32,636 nucleotides of DNA from a virus. The translations under genes and the position numbers were made by a program. Shown piece after piece: positions 16,882-25,824 of this stretch. The number at the start of each line of letters is the position of its first letter. Positions within the stretch are counted from its first letter, which is position 1. The notes under the pieces were generated by a model that was given only the letters and a program-made list of their open reading frames with translations, did no database searches and was not told the DNA's origin. The stretch covers positions 1 through 32,636 of the IMG/VR virus record IMGVR_UViG_3300028840_001200; one strand, given 5' to 3'.

Positions 16882-17888
16882 TGACAGTTTATACCGGAGA
16901 GTATAGATCAGCATCACAAGGAAGTAATCCTGATCAATTTGATTGGGATAATCTTTCAAATTGTGTAGATGGTACTGCTGAAACATATGCTTCTTGTACT
17001 TTAGTGTCTGATTCAACCTCAGAAGAAGAGTATTTTGTTTCAGAAGAAATCTATGCTTCAAATCATACATTAGATTCAACTGCTGGTGATTATATTGAAA
17101 AAGTAGAAGTTGGTGTAACATATAAACAAACAGCAGATTCAACAGATTTTAGTTTATATTTATATCTAAATGCTGGAGATGGTGTTGGGCATGCTGGTTA
17201 TACTTCAACAGAAGTTACAAATACATCTCCAGAGACATTGTGGTATGATATAACTGATAAAGGGAATTTACCTGGTGCAGGCAACTGGGAATGGACTGAC
17301 ATAAATAATATACATTTAGATTGTACAGCATTAATGAATCCAACTGGATTTATTCAAGGTCCTCCATTTATATATGATTCTACATCAGGAGATATGTATT
17401 TTATAGATGGGACAAGTTTTATATACTATGATCCTGAAAATCCATCACATGAAGCATTAGAATTTCTAGAAGAATGGTTTGATAACAATCCACCAGAACG
17501 AGTTATTGGTGAAGCTACAGTTTATATAGACACATTCTACATAAGAGTAACAACAGGAATTGATCCAGGTAAGTTTGGTTTGCGTTGTTATGATTCCACC
17601 GGAAACATTACCTTAGATATAACAGATAGAATTACAAGAGTTATATATCAAAGAGAAGTAGAATCAGGTGTTGATGGATCTGATACATTTGATTCTTCAA
17701 TGGGTGAAGATAGATATTTTGCTTTTGCGATTCCTTTAGATGCCACAAATGGTGAATTAGCTCATAACATTGAAACATCTGGAAATACAATTACTTGGAC
17801 AGCAAACAGTTCAAGTGTGAATGTTCTTGGAACTGATTATGAAGTTGTAGGGTCAGCAGATTCCTTGATAACGATAGTGGGGTGGTAA
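16881..17888 (+). CDS. Virion-associated adhesin protein, unknown family
   Basis: The 335-residue protein is rich in Ser, Thr, Asp and aromatic residues and has no membrane segment or signal peptide, like secreted or virion beta proteins. Near residue 228 it carries GKFGLRCYDSTGNITLD, which closely resembles GEYGLNVYDSTGNVVFSS in the next gene product, so the two share a module. The N-terminal 110 residues look like a separate beta domain. It is coupled to the previous gene and 1 bp from the next. Confidence 0.6.
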   Translation: MTVYTGEYRSASQGSNPDQFDWDNLSNCVDGTAETYASCTLVSDSTSEEEYFVSEEIYASNHTLDSTAGDYIEKVEVGVTYKQTADSTDFSLYLYLNAGDGVGHAGYTSTEVTNTSPETLWYDITDKGNLPGAGNWEWTDINNIHLDCTALMNPTGFIQGPPFIYDSTSGDMYFIDGTSFIYYDPENPSHEALEFLEEWFDNNPPERVIGEATVYIDTFYIRVTTGIDPGKFGLRCYDSTGNITLDITDRITRVIYQREVESGVDGSDTFDSSMGEDRYFAFAIPLDATNGELAHNIETSGNTITWTANSSSVNVLGTDYEVVGSADSLITIVGW

Positions 17889-17889
17889 T

Positions 17890-18582
17890 ATGGTAGATTA
17901 TGGATTAAGAGTTGTCAATCAAAATAACATCGTACAGATTGATTCTAAATATAAAAATCATATATATCACGCACACGGAACATCATTCGTACAAGAAGAA
18001 TTAACTGAGGTTGATATTCCTGATATAGCAACTTCCGGAATTGCATTTATAAAAGCAGAATCATTCTTAGCACTTGCATATGGATTTGTAAAATCAGGAG
18101 ATGTATATGATAAAATTCTTATAGCATCAGATTCAACTGGATATGTAGACTGGATTGTTTATAAAGAAATAGACATAGTTCCTTCTGGTGAATATGGTCT
18201 AAATGTATATGATTCAACGGGAAATGTTGTATTTTCATCAAATGAATCAGGATATTTAAATGTAGTTGAAGATGGATTATACTCTCAAACAGAAGAAACG
18301 GTTAGGGATGCTGACAATAATTATTTTGCAATTATTGGTGCTGGATTGAATATGAATTATGTAATAGCGTTTGATGGGATCAATAGAACTGAAACATATA
18401 TAAGAAAAATTACAGGGATGAAGAAAGTCGATTCAAATACGTTAGACTTTGATTTATTTGTATATAGCACAGAAATTAAAGTTACTCCTGATGCGACTGG
18501 AGGTGGTCTTTTTTCAGGAGGATATGCTAAATCATCTGTACCTCAGAGATACATAGAATTGAAACCTCCACCAGGAATTTAG
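17890..18582 (+). CDS. Tail-associated protein with repeated GLxVY-type module
   Basis: The 230-residue protein begins DYGLRVVNQNNIVQIDSKY and repeats the same idea at about residue 98 (GEYGLNVYDSTGNVVFSS). Proteins starting this way are common in fibre gene clusters of phages infecting Gram-negative bacteria, but their job is not established. The C-terminus is rich in Gly and Pro and ends LKPPPGI. SD GGTGG lies before the ATG. Confidence 0.6.
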   Translation: MVDYGLRVVNQNNIVQIDSKYKNHIYHAHGTSFVQEELTEVDIPDIATSGIAFIKAESFLALAYGFVKSGDVYDKILIASDSTGYVDWIVYKEIDIVPSGEYGLNVYDSTGNVVFSSNESGYLNVVEDGLYSQTEETVRDADNNYFAIIGAGLNMNYVIAFDGINRTETYIRKITGMKKVDSNTLDFDLFVYSTEIKVTPDATGGGLFSGGYAKSSVPQRYIELKPPPGI

Positions 18583-18603
18583 AGTTAGAAATACTTCTGG
18601 CTC

Positions 18604-18621
18604 CCGAACAAACTATTAAAT
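18604..18621 (+). promoter_or_regulatory. Promoter-like core element, late version (before collagen fibre gene)
   Basis: The 64-bp gap before the fibre gene holds CCGAACAAACTATTAAAT. Its 15-base core GAACAAACTATTAAA is identical to that of the minus-strand element at 28728-28769, and it matches 2896-2913 apart from one T. It lies 26 bp before the ATG at 18647, in a true intergenic gap, which supports a promoter role. TATTAA would be the -10-like part. Confidence 0.5.
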
Positions 18622-18646
18622 ACCGTACATATCGGAGACAATTAAA

Positions 18647-21600
18647 ATGGCAATTTTAGCAACATTTATAGACTCTACATCTTTCACAGTAGCAGGTGAT
18701 CAAACTTTTATATTTAATGATGGAAGAAGAGTGAGAGCAGACTGTGGAGTTGATGGTCTTAAATATGGTACGATAACATCTTCAACATATACTTCTTTAA
18801 CAACTGTAGAATTAACAGGTACAAGCGATGATTTGACGTCTAACCTTATAGGTGTTGATTACGGTGTTGTAAAAGGGGAACGTTTTGGAAATATTGGAGA
18901 ACACTTCCATACATCACAAGAGGGAGATGGAGGTTTAATCACATATTCAGGTACATCTGGGTCATCTGGTACGTCAGGTAGCTCAGGTGTTGCAGGTACA
19001 AGTGGAACATCTGGTAGCTCTGGAGATAGTGGTACATCTGGTACGTCAGGATCATCTGGGGTAAGCGGTACATCAGGTTCAAGTGGAAGTTCCGGAACAG
19101 GTGGTACATCTGGTAGCTCTGGAGATACAGGTACAAGCGGAACATCAGGTTCAAGTGGTAATGCTGGAACATCAGGTACTTCTGGTTCATCTGGTTCTGT
19201 TGGTCCTGCTGGAACATCAGGTACATCAGGTTCATCTGGTGCTGCTGGTACATCTGGTTCATCTGGTGTAAACGGTACATCAGGTAGCTCAGGTAATTCT
19301 GGCACATCAGGAACATCTGGCACATCAGGTGATGATGGGTATAGAGGTGGTGTTCAATGGATTTATGAAGCAGTTTCAGGTTCAGCACAACCAAGTAATT
19401 CAAGATTCCATTTTGATACTTTAATTCCTGCAAATAACACATTGTTATATATTGATAAAGATGATGCTTACAATGGAAATCAAAGAGATTTTATCTTAAT
19501 TTGGGATAATTCTACAAATGATGTTAAAGGACAATTAATCCTTCAAGAAGCTGATAGTTCAGAAGGAGATGTATCTGTATATAACATTGTTGGTGATTCT
19601 ACATCAGAAGGTGGTGGAGCATATTATGTATTGCCAGTTGAGCACGTTGAAGGTGATCAATTTGATAATCAAACTCGTGTAACATTTCAATTCTCACAAG
19701 CAGGTGATGCTGGAGATTCTGGTACATCAGGTACAAGCGGTACATCAGGAACAACCCCAACAGAAGCACAAACAGATAGATTGTTATGGGATTCTACTGC
19801 TGTAAGAGCATTAGCATTAGAAGATGGACTTTCAATATCAGACGATACAGATGATTTATTCAAGGTTTATAGAAATGGGTCTGAAACAGCACTTGTTGGA
19901 AGAACAGAAGATGCTCCTATATCTATTGGTAGAACAGATTCTGGCGATACCCTTAGATATACTTTATGGCAAGATAAAACCTGGGGATTATATTTATATA
20001 AGGAAGATAGTAAAAGAGCATTTGTATCCAATGGAGCAAGTGCAACCATTTATGGAGAAAACAATGATCGTAGATTATTGCTTGACTTCACAGATGGTGA
20101 TATCAATTTCATCAATAAATATGACGATGGAAAATTAGTTCTAAATGTTACTGATTCAACAGATGGAACTCAAAAAGTGTTACAAGCTACTCCAAGTGGT
20201 GGTGTTGAATTATATTATGATGGATCTAAAGTATTTGAAACAAATGGATCGGGAATCAAACTATCATCAGGTCCAACTGTTGATACAATCAGAGATGAAT
20301 ATGGAGCATCAGGCAGTAATGAATTGCTAACAGGAACAGCAATATATGATGCTATTGAAGAAATAGCTGTTACTCGAGAAGATTGGGGTCAAAATGGTTT
20401 TGAAAACAGAACTGATTCTGTTCTTCGTTGGGAAGATTCAACAAGAACTATGCATATTGATGCTTCAGTAGATGATTTTTACTACTATATTCTTGGTGAA
20501 AGATATCAAACATCAGGCGATTCTGTCCAAATCGACAATACAGAAGGCATCCATATCATCTACTATGACGATGATCAAGTATTGAAATCTGTTGCTAATC
20601 CATCAACTTCACAAGTTAGTGAGATCATAAGGTTGAAATGTATTGCGGCAGCTGTCTATTGGGATGTATCCGAACAAGAGGCAATATACGTTGGGGAAGA
20701 AAGACACGGTAAGGTAATGTCTCCAGTAACACATAATTATCTACACTTCACACAAGGATGTCAATATAGTAGTGGTTTAAGACTTGAAAATATGGATGTG
20801 GATGGTTCGGGTAATGATGATTCAGCAGCACAATTCAACATTGCTTCTGGCGGAGTGTATGATGAAGATATTTATCATTCAATTGATGCTGTTGATACAA
20901 CAGGTAATCTTCCAATTTACTATATGTTGAATAGTCAAGAATGGCAACGTTACTATAATCCAGGATTCCCTGTCAGAACATTTGATGGAACAGATGCAAC
21001 AAGGTTAGCATATAATCAAGATGTAGCTGGAACGTGGCAATTAACTCAAGTTTCAAATAATGACTTTGTATTGTGTCATATATTTGCAACAACAGAAAAA
21101 GATGAACCAATGATTGCTATAATGGGGCAATCAGATTATGGAAATATTGGGGAAGCAAGACAAGGAGCAAGAACAGAAATTCACGAATTACTGCTGGATG
21201 AAGTTCTGTTTCCTGAAATTAAAGCAATTGCTACAGTTATTTATCAAACATCTGATGGTTATTCAAACGAAGTCAAAGGTAGAGTAAGATCAACAGATGA
21301 TGGAAATGATTATGTTGATTGGAGATTTGATGATACAATTAGTATGTCTGGAAGTGGTTCAGGTACAAGTGGAACATCCGGAACTTCAGGTAATTCAGGC
21401 ACTTCTGGCTCATCAGGTGTAAGTGGAACAAGCGGTACATCAGGTACAAGTGGTAATTCAGGTACATCAGGTTCATCTGGTGCTACAGGTACAAGTGGAA
21501 CATCAGGTACATCTGGAGCTGGTGGAGCAGGTGGCGTTGGCTCTTGGGTATTTAATGCAAATACAACTCCTCCTCCAGGAACAGGTGAGTTTAAATTTAA

Positions 21601-23116
21601 TTCTGTATTCCACGAATTAGCATCTAAAATTTATATTCACAATACAGATGAAGACTCAGTTGATAGAGAAGGGTTATTAGGATCTCTTGAAGAAGGTAAT
21701 ACAATTTATTTTACTGATAAAGATGATACTGATATCTGGGGTTACTATGAAATAGAAGGCGTTACAGATCAAACATCATATACTGAATTTGATATATCTG
21801 TAATAGATTTTGACGGAGTAACACAAGATGGAACATCTTGTTTTGTTTATTTTAGTGTTCCTGTTCCAACAGCAGGTACAAGTGGAACATCAGGTACATC
21901 AGGTTCAGATGGAACCTCAGGAACTTCTGGCACAGGTGTGCTTGAAACATTAGCATCTGTTTCTGTTTATGATACAAGTCAAGCAGCAACGGCATCTTGG
22001 AAAGCAGTTACATTTGATACGCTGTTAGTTGAAAACGATGATACAGTTTTGAATTTTGATTCAACTACAGGTGATAGGATATATGTCTATGAAGATGGAA
22101 TATATATGGTTACTTGGTCAGCATATTCAGGTGCTAGTTCAAATGAATCAAGAATTAGTAAAAATGGAGTAGATGCACAAATAGATTCTTGTTATGCTGA
22201 ATTTTACCGTGCTGCTGGTGGCACAGGAACAGCAACATTTGGCGATACATCGGTTATAGAATTATCTGCAAATGACTATATCCAACTTGAATTAAAAGCT
22301 GGTGCAGCATCTGGTAATTTTACTAATTCTACTCTTAAAATTACTCGTATGGATGGAGTGGTTGGACCTCCAGGACCTCCTCACGGAACATCAGGTACAT
22401 CAGGAACTTCTGGTTCAGATGGTACCTCAGGAACTTCTGGTACATCAGGTTCAGATGGTACTTCTGGATCAAGTGGAGCAAGTGGTACATCTGGTTCTTC
22501 AGGAGCTACAGGAGCAGCTGGAACATCAGGTAGCTCAGGGGCAAGTGGAACATCAGGAACATCTGGTAATTCAGGTACATCCGGATCATCTGGTGCAAGT
22601 GGAACATCAGGTAGTTCTGGTGCTACAGGAGCAGCAGGTACAAGTGGATCATCTGGAGCATCAGGTACATCAGGTACTTCTGGTAATTCAGGTACTTCCG
22701 GAACATCAGGAACATCTGCATCATTAGATATAGATCCAACACCTGATACCAATCAAACAGTTGAAGGTATGACTTCAACAATGACAGTTGATTCAACAAG
22801 CTCATTTGGAGCAGCATTGACATTAGGTTCAGATGGAAACTTTGATGAAGCAGAAGCATCCGATACTACAGCTCTATGTCACGCCTTAGCAGCAGAAGAT
22901 GGAGCAGGATCTAAATCTGTTCTTCATTTAGGTTTCGCAAGAGATGATTCATGGAACTGGACACCAGGTGGATATATTTATTTATCAACTACATCAGGTG
23001 AATTAACACAAACAGCACCATCAAGTTCAGGTGAGATTGTTCAAATCTTAGGATATGCTACTCATGCGGATAGAATATTCTTCAGACCTGATCCAACTTA
23101 TGTGGAGATTGCATAA
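18647..23116 (+). CDS. Giant collagen-like tail fibre
   Basis: The 1489-residue protein has five Gly-X-Y blocks made almost only of GTS, GSS and related triplets (residues about 102-228, 358-369, 902-957, 1074-1097 and 1242-1357). They should form collagen-like triple helices linking globular domains. Two domains following Gly-X-Y blocks look alike (starting near residues 231 and 963, with VQWIYEA...RFHFD and GSWVFNA...EFKFN). Residues 1098-1238 have a C1q/TNF-like pattern (DGIYMVTWSAYSG, then SVIELSANDYIQLELKAG), and GPPGPP follows. The last 130 residues form a C-terminal cap (GGYIYLSTTSGELTQTAPSS, then VQILGYATHADRIFF). It is likely the main receptor-binding fibre. Confidence 0.88.
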   Translation: MAILATFIDSTSFTVAGDQTFIFNDGRRVRADCGVDGLKYGTITSSTYTSLTTVELTGTSDDLTSNLIGVDYGVVKGERFGNIGEHFHTSQEGDGGLITYSGTSGSSGTSGSSGVAGTSGTSGSSGDSGTSGTSGSSGVSGTSGSSGSSGTGGTSGSSGDTGTSGTSGSSGNAGTSGTSGSSGSVGPAGTSGTSGSSGAAGTSGSSGVNGTSGSSGNSGTSGTSGTSGDDGYRGGVQWIYEAVSGSAQPSNSRFHFDTLIPANNTLLYIDKDDAYNGNQRDFILIWDNSTNDVKGQLILQEADSSEGDVSVYNIVGDSTSEGGGAYYVLPVEHVEGDQFDNQTRVTFQFSQAGDAGDSGTSGTSGTSGTTPTEAQTDRLLWDSTAVRALALEDGLSISDDTDDLFKVYRNGSETALVGRTEDAPISIGRTDSGDTLRYTLWQDKTWGLYLYKEDSKRAFVSNGASATIYGENNDRRLLLDFTDGDINFINKYDDGKLVLNVTDSTDGTQKVLQATPSGGVELYYDGSKVFETNGSGIKLSSGPTVDTIRDEYGASGSNELLTGTAIYDAIEEIAVTREDWGQNGFENRTDSVLRWEDSTRTMHIDASVDDFYYYILGERYQTSGDSVQIDNTEGIHIIYYDDDQVLKSVANPSTSQVSEIIRLKCIAAAVYWDVSEQEAIYVGEERHGKVMSPVTHNYLHFTQGCQYSSGLRLENMDVDGSGNDDSAAQFNIASGGVYDEDIYHSIDAVDTTGNLPIYYMLNSQEWQRYYNPGFPVRTFDGTDATRLAYNQDVAGTWQLTQVSNNDFVLCHIFATTEKDEPMIAIMGQSDYGNIGEARQGARTEIHELLLDEVLFPEIKAIATVIYQTSDGYSNEVKGRVRSTDDGNDYVDWRFDDTISMSGSGSGTSGTSGTSGNSGTSGSSGVSGTSGTSGTSGNSGTSGSSGATGTSGTSGTSGAGGAGGVGSWVFNANTTPPPGTGEFKFNSVFHELASKIYIHNTDEDSVDREGLLGSLEEGNTIYFTDKDDTDIWGYYEIEGVTDQTSYTEFDISVIDFDGVTQDGTSCFVYFSVPVPTAGTSGTSGTSGSDGTSGTSGTGVLETLASVSVYDTSQAATASWKAVTFDTLLVENDDTVLNFDSTTGDRIYVYEDGIYMVTWSAYSGASSNESRISKNGVDAQIDSCYAEFYRAAGGTGTATFGDTSVIELSANDYIQLELKAGAASGNFTNSTLKITRMDGVVGPPGPPHGTSGTSGTSGSDGTSGTSGTSGSDGTSGSSGASGTSGSSGATGAAGTSGSSGASGTSGTSGNSGTSGSSGASGTSGSSGATGAAGTSGSSGASGTSGTSGNSGTSGTSGTSASLDIDPTPDTNQTVEGMTSTMTVDSTSSFGAALTLGSDGNFDEAEASDTTALCHALAAEDGAGSKSVLHLGFARDDSWNWTPGGYIYLSTTSGELTQTAPSSSGEIVQILGYATHADRIFFRPDPTYVEIA
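22466..22699 (+). repeat. Tandem 39-residue collagen-like repeat, identical in protein, diverged in DNA
   Basis: Units 22466-22582 and 22583-22699 encode the same 39 residues (starting GSSGASGTSGSSGATGAAG). By my codon-by-codon comparison 19 codons differ, 28 of 117 bases. All changes are silent, and five swap AGY and TCN serine codons, which needs at least two base changes each. Confidence 0.9.
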
Positions 23117-24318
23117 TGCCAAATGTAAAAACATCTACAACATATGACTTTGATAAGAAGGATAATAGTCTTTCTAAATATGAATCAGAAATAGGTGATA
23201 CTAAACAGAATGATTTTTATCCTCAAGTCAAATTGAAGCAATGGGAGAATGAGACCAATTTCTCAGTTCGTCTCTCAACCGATATAAAAGATTCAACACA
23301 TAAAGTTGTGGATGATGTAATTGAATGGGAATCTTCTGATAAAAACATTAAAAGCAGATTCTATGAATTAGATGCTGATAATGAACAGTTTGAAGAAGGT
23401 GGATTTGAATTTGAAGTTATATTTACTGAAAAACCAAAATCCAACTCTGTTTTATATACAATTAAGACAAAAGGATTAAGATTTGTTAAACAAAGAGCAT
23501 TAACAAGAGCAGAAATAGACGAAGGACACGAGCAACCTGATAATGCAAAATGGTCTTATGCTGTATTCCACAATTCAAAAATGAATAATGAATATAGAAC
23601 AGGAAAAGCATTTCATATTTATAGACCATTTGCTGTTGATGCTGATGGAAAAAGAGTGTGGTGTGAGATATATATTGATGTTATAAAAGAAGAAATGGAA
23701 ATTGTCATACCTCAAAAATTCCTTGATAATGCAGTATATCCTGTAATTCTTGACCCTACATTTGGTTATACAGTTGCTGGAGCAGCAGCTGCCCCTATGA
23801 GTCTTGATGATGCTGGGGCATCACCTGGTTCACCTGCAAGTGATGGAAATGTATCTAAAATTACATTTTACGGGCAGGCGTGGGCAGGAAAATATATGGA
23901 TGTAAAGGCAGTTATTTGGGATGATGGTACAAACAATGTTATCTCAAATGGTGTTGGTGGTGTTACTCGAATATCTGGTGGGACGAAAGCGTGGTATGAT
24001 ATCACATATTCAACACAACCATCTGTTGTATCAACATCGACTTATATGCCTGGATATGTATGCTCTCCAGAAACAAATGGATTCAGTAGATTAAGTTATG
24101 ATTTTGATAACCCAAATGGAAGATGGGATACTGCAAATAGTTATGCTTCACCTACCTCATTCACAAATAGCAATACAGAACGTAAGTTTTCTTCCTATGC
24201 AACATATTCATCAGGTCCATCTGGTTATGGAAATAATGTAAACGGAGTAGAATCAGCAAATATAGGGTCTGTAAATGGTGTAGCAACAGGAGATATTTCA
24301 AAGGTTTCGGGAGTATAA
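23116..24318 (+). CDS. Virion structural/adhesin protein
   Basis: The 400-residue protein has an N-terminal half that looks like a beta-rich structural domain ending AVYPVILDPTFGYTVAGA, a junction seen in other environmental phage structural proteins. The second half resembles a carbohydrate-binding jelly-roll (YGQAWAGKYMDVKAVIWDD, then KAWYDITYSTQP). The C-terminus ANIGSVNGVATGDISKVSGV is a short repeat (IxxVNGV / IxxVSGV) common at the ends of phage particle proteins. It overlaps the fibre gene stop (TAATG) and may be a fibre tip or decoration. Confidence 0.6.
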   Translation: MPNVKTSTTYDFDKKDNSLSKYESEIGDTKQNDFYPQVKLKQWENETNFSVRLSTDIKDSTHKVVDDVIEWESSDKNIKSRFYELDADNEQFEEGGFEFEVIFTEKPKSNSVLYTIKTKGLRFVKQRALTRAEIDEGHEQPDNAKWSYAVFHNSKMNNEYRTGKAFHIYRPFAVDADGKRVWCEIYIDVIKEEMEIVIPQKFLDNAVYPVILDPTFGYTVAGAAAAPMSLDDAGASPGSPASDGNVSKITFYGQAWAGKYMDVKAVIWDDGTNNVISNGVGGVTRISGGTKAWYDITYSTQPSVVSTSTYMPGYVCSPETNGFSRLSYDFDNPNGRWDTANSYASPTSFTNSNTERKFSSYATYSSGPSGYGNNVNGVESANIGSVNGVATGDISKVSGV

Positions 24319-24321
24319 AAT

Positions 24322-24534
24322 ATGGCACAAGTAGAATGGTCAGATTCACCATTAGATGCTGATATATGGTCTGATAATGCAGAAGATGATTTTATATGGC
24401 TCCCACCTTCTACATTTGATGGAGTTGGTAGGTGGGTTGCAAGAAAGATGTGTCATACGTTCCAGGCAAATTCAAACGCTTATCGTTTCGTGGCGTATAA
24501 AACTACAAATCAATTTACAGCAATCAAGGAGTAA
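24322..24534 (+). CDS. Small unknown protein of the structural operon
   Basis: The 70-residue product is rich in Trp and Asp at the N-terminus (EWSDSPLDADIWSD) and has no recognised motif, membrane helix or signal. SD GGGAG precedes the ATG, and it is closely spaced with both neighbours, so it is probably translated. I do not recognise its family. Confidence 0.65.
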   Translation: MAQVEWSDSPLDADIWSDNAEDDFIWLPPSTFDGVGRWVARKMCHTFQANSNAYRFVAYKTTNQFTAIKE

Positions 24535-24539
24535 AAATA

Positions 24540-24890
24540 ATGGCTTCATTTGAAACACCAGGAGATATAACATTAAAACCAGGACAAAAGGAAGGATGGG
24601 AGTTTTTACTACCTATTGCCGAGTCAGCTACAGCTAAGGGAGCAATACCTTTCGGCAGAACAATATCAAGTGTTGATGTAGATGTTTATGATGCTGATGG
24701 GACAAATGTTACTGATATCATTATAGATGGAACTCCTTCTTTTGCAGACAATATTGTTTATATAACATTTCAATATCCTGATATTTGGGGTGATGGAAGA
24801 TATAGAACAAGAATCTTAGTTACAATGGATAATGGATGGACAAAACCTTTTATATTTGACAGGGTATATTGTCGTACATCTCAATTGTAG
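24540..24890 (+). CDS. Small beta-domain phage protein
   Basis: The 116-residue protein has an Ig-like or BppU-like strand pattern: ITLKPGQKEGWEFLLP, then VDVDVYDADGTNVTDI and RYRTRILVTMDNG. Proteins of this size and layout are common near the end of phage structural operons. A strong SD (AAGGAG) lies 9 bp before the ATG. Its role is not known; a fibre accessory or capsid decoration is possible. Confidence 0.6.
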   Translation: MASFETPGDITLKPGQKEGWEFLLPIAESATAKGAIPFGRTISSVDVDVYDADGTNVTDIIIDGTPSFADNIVYITFQYPDIWGDGRYRTRILVTMDNGWTKPFIFDRVYCRTSQL

Positions 24891-24939
24891 TAGAGTTTAC
24901 GCTAAATCATAAGAATAAATTTTATAAAAAGGAGTTATT

Positions 24940-25284
24940 ATGACACCTGAGCAATCAAAAACATTATACCAGATTCAACAATGTTTATCTGATCTTAAAG
25001 ATCAAAATGAAAAGGAACACGAAGAAATTAAAACAACTCAAAATGATATTTATGATAAATTGGATGGCAATAAAACAGAGGTATATAAAGCGTTGAATAA
25101 TCGTCCTCGTTGGAATGTGGTAATGTGGTTGCTTGGTGGAGTCTTTGCGGCAATTATGATCATAGGTGGGATGGTCTATAATGTTGATATGGACGTTAAA
25201 GCGCACGTTAAGGCAGGAGAAGCTGCTTGGATTATGGACCATCCCGGTGAAGACCCAATTGATTTATCTGGCGGACGTGAATAA
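24940..25284 (+). CDS. One-helix membrane protein, holin or XhlA-like candidate
   Basis: The 114-residue protein has an N-terminal coiled coil of about 60 residues, a basic stretch (NNRPRWN), one membrane helix (VVMWLLGGVFAAIMIIGGMVY, about residues 60-80) and a polar C-terminus. This is the layout of XhlA/hemolysin-type lysis accessories and of some holins. It is the last late gene, where lysis genes often lie, but no endolysin is found beside it. The strong SD AAGGAG is preceded by a 49-bp AT-rich gap. A weak promoter-like run (AGAATAAATTTTATAAA, 24912-24928) lies there. Confidence 0.6.
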   Translation: MTPEQSKTLYQIQQCLSDLKDQNEKEHEEIKTTQNDIYDKLDGNKTEVYKALNNRPRWNVVMWLLGGVFAAIMIIGGMVYNVDMDVKAHVKAGEAAWIMDHPGEDPIDLSGGRE

Positions 25285-25286
25285 TG

Positions 25287-25661
25287 TTATATACATTTTC
25301 CATTGACTATATCATCCTGTTCTTTTTGCCATTTTTCCATATCTGTTTGAAATTTAAAACGCCAATTCACCCAATATGGTTTTCCAGTACATCCTTTAGC
25401 TGGGCAAACTTCTAATAATTTATCTGTGATTATACAGCATCCACACAGACCACATTCAAGAAAAGATTTATTTTTGTAGTTTTCATATATTGGTTTATAT
25501 AAAGAATGATCTTGTATTTGACGTTCTATAAGTTTTTCATCATCTGTTATCAATTCATCAATGATTGGATCTGACCCAGATAATTTCTCAAGAACATCTT
25601 TATCAAGAAAAGATTTTTCTTCATCTATTTCTTCAATGATTGGATTTTCCATCTTAATCAT
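25287..25661 (-). CDS. Small protein with Cys cluster, last early gene
   Basis: I do not recognise this 124-residue protein. It has an acidic N-terminal half, then a cysteine cluster (CGLCGCCII, then CPAKGC about 18 residues later) that could bind zinc, then KPYWVNWRFKFQTDMEKWQ. I chose the ATG at 25661 because GGAGAG lies just upstream and the start overlaps the lipoprotein stop in ATGATTAA. An in-frame ATG at 25772 would give a tail of residues that is only the shadow of the lipoprotein gene. Its stop lies 2 bp from the stop of the convergent late operon. Confidence 0.62.
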   Translation of the reverse strand: MIKMENPIIEEIDEEKSFLDKDVLEKLSGSDPIIDELITDDEKLIERQIQDHSLYKPIYENYKNKSFLECGLCGCCIITDKLLEVCPAKGCTGKPYWVNWRFKFQTDMEKWQKEQDDIVNGKCI

Positions 25662-25821
25662 CACATTCTCTCCAGCAAGTTGTTCCGGTGAATTTACCAA
25701 CACTATCATAATGTCTGACACATTTATATTCACACCCTTTTCTATCTCTATCACTTTTTTGTGGTATAGCACATCCTGTTAAGAAAGCAATTAACAGGAT
25801 GCACATAATCATTCTAAACAT
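25654..25821 (-). CDS. 55-residue Cys-rich lipoprotein
   Basis: The reading frame encodes a lipoprotein signal, MFRMIMCILLIAFLTGC, with the lipobox Leu-Thr-Gly-Cys (lipidated Cys at residue 17). A short basic and acidic linker and a domain with four more cysteines (RKGCEYKC, then TTCWREC) follow. AGGAG lies about 10 bp before the ATG, and the gene sits 3 bp after the previous stop. It should be anchored in a membrane, probably the outer one. Small phage lipoproteins include outer spanins (Rz1) and superinfection-exclusion proteins such as T5 Llp. The early location and lack of Pro-rich sequence favour exclusion, but this is inferred. Confidence 0.75.
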   Translation of the reverse strand: MFRMIMCILLIAFLTGCAIPQKSDRDRKGCEYKCVRHYDSVGKFTGTTCWRECDD

Positions 25822-25824
25822 AAT

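Noticed and set aside
18859-19442. Long antisense frames rich in Asp-Val-Pro or Gln-Met across the collagen block
   Set aside because: They are mirror readings of the GTS/GSS codons, with no SD and no independent sequence character. The same happens at 22381-22859.
18947-22715. CRISPR-like or satellite DNA repeat in the fibre gene
   Set aside because: Repetition is at the protein level (Gly-X-Y); the DNA is varied by silent changes and has no regular spacers.
25662-25772. N-terminal extension of the last early gene
   Set aside because: This part is out-of-frame reading of the lipoprotein gene. A good SD lies before the ATG at 25661.
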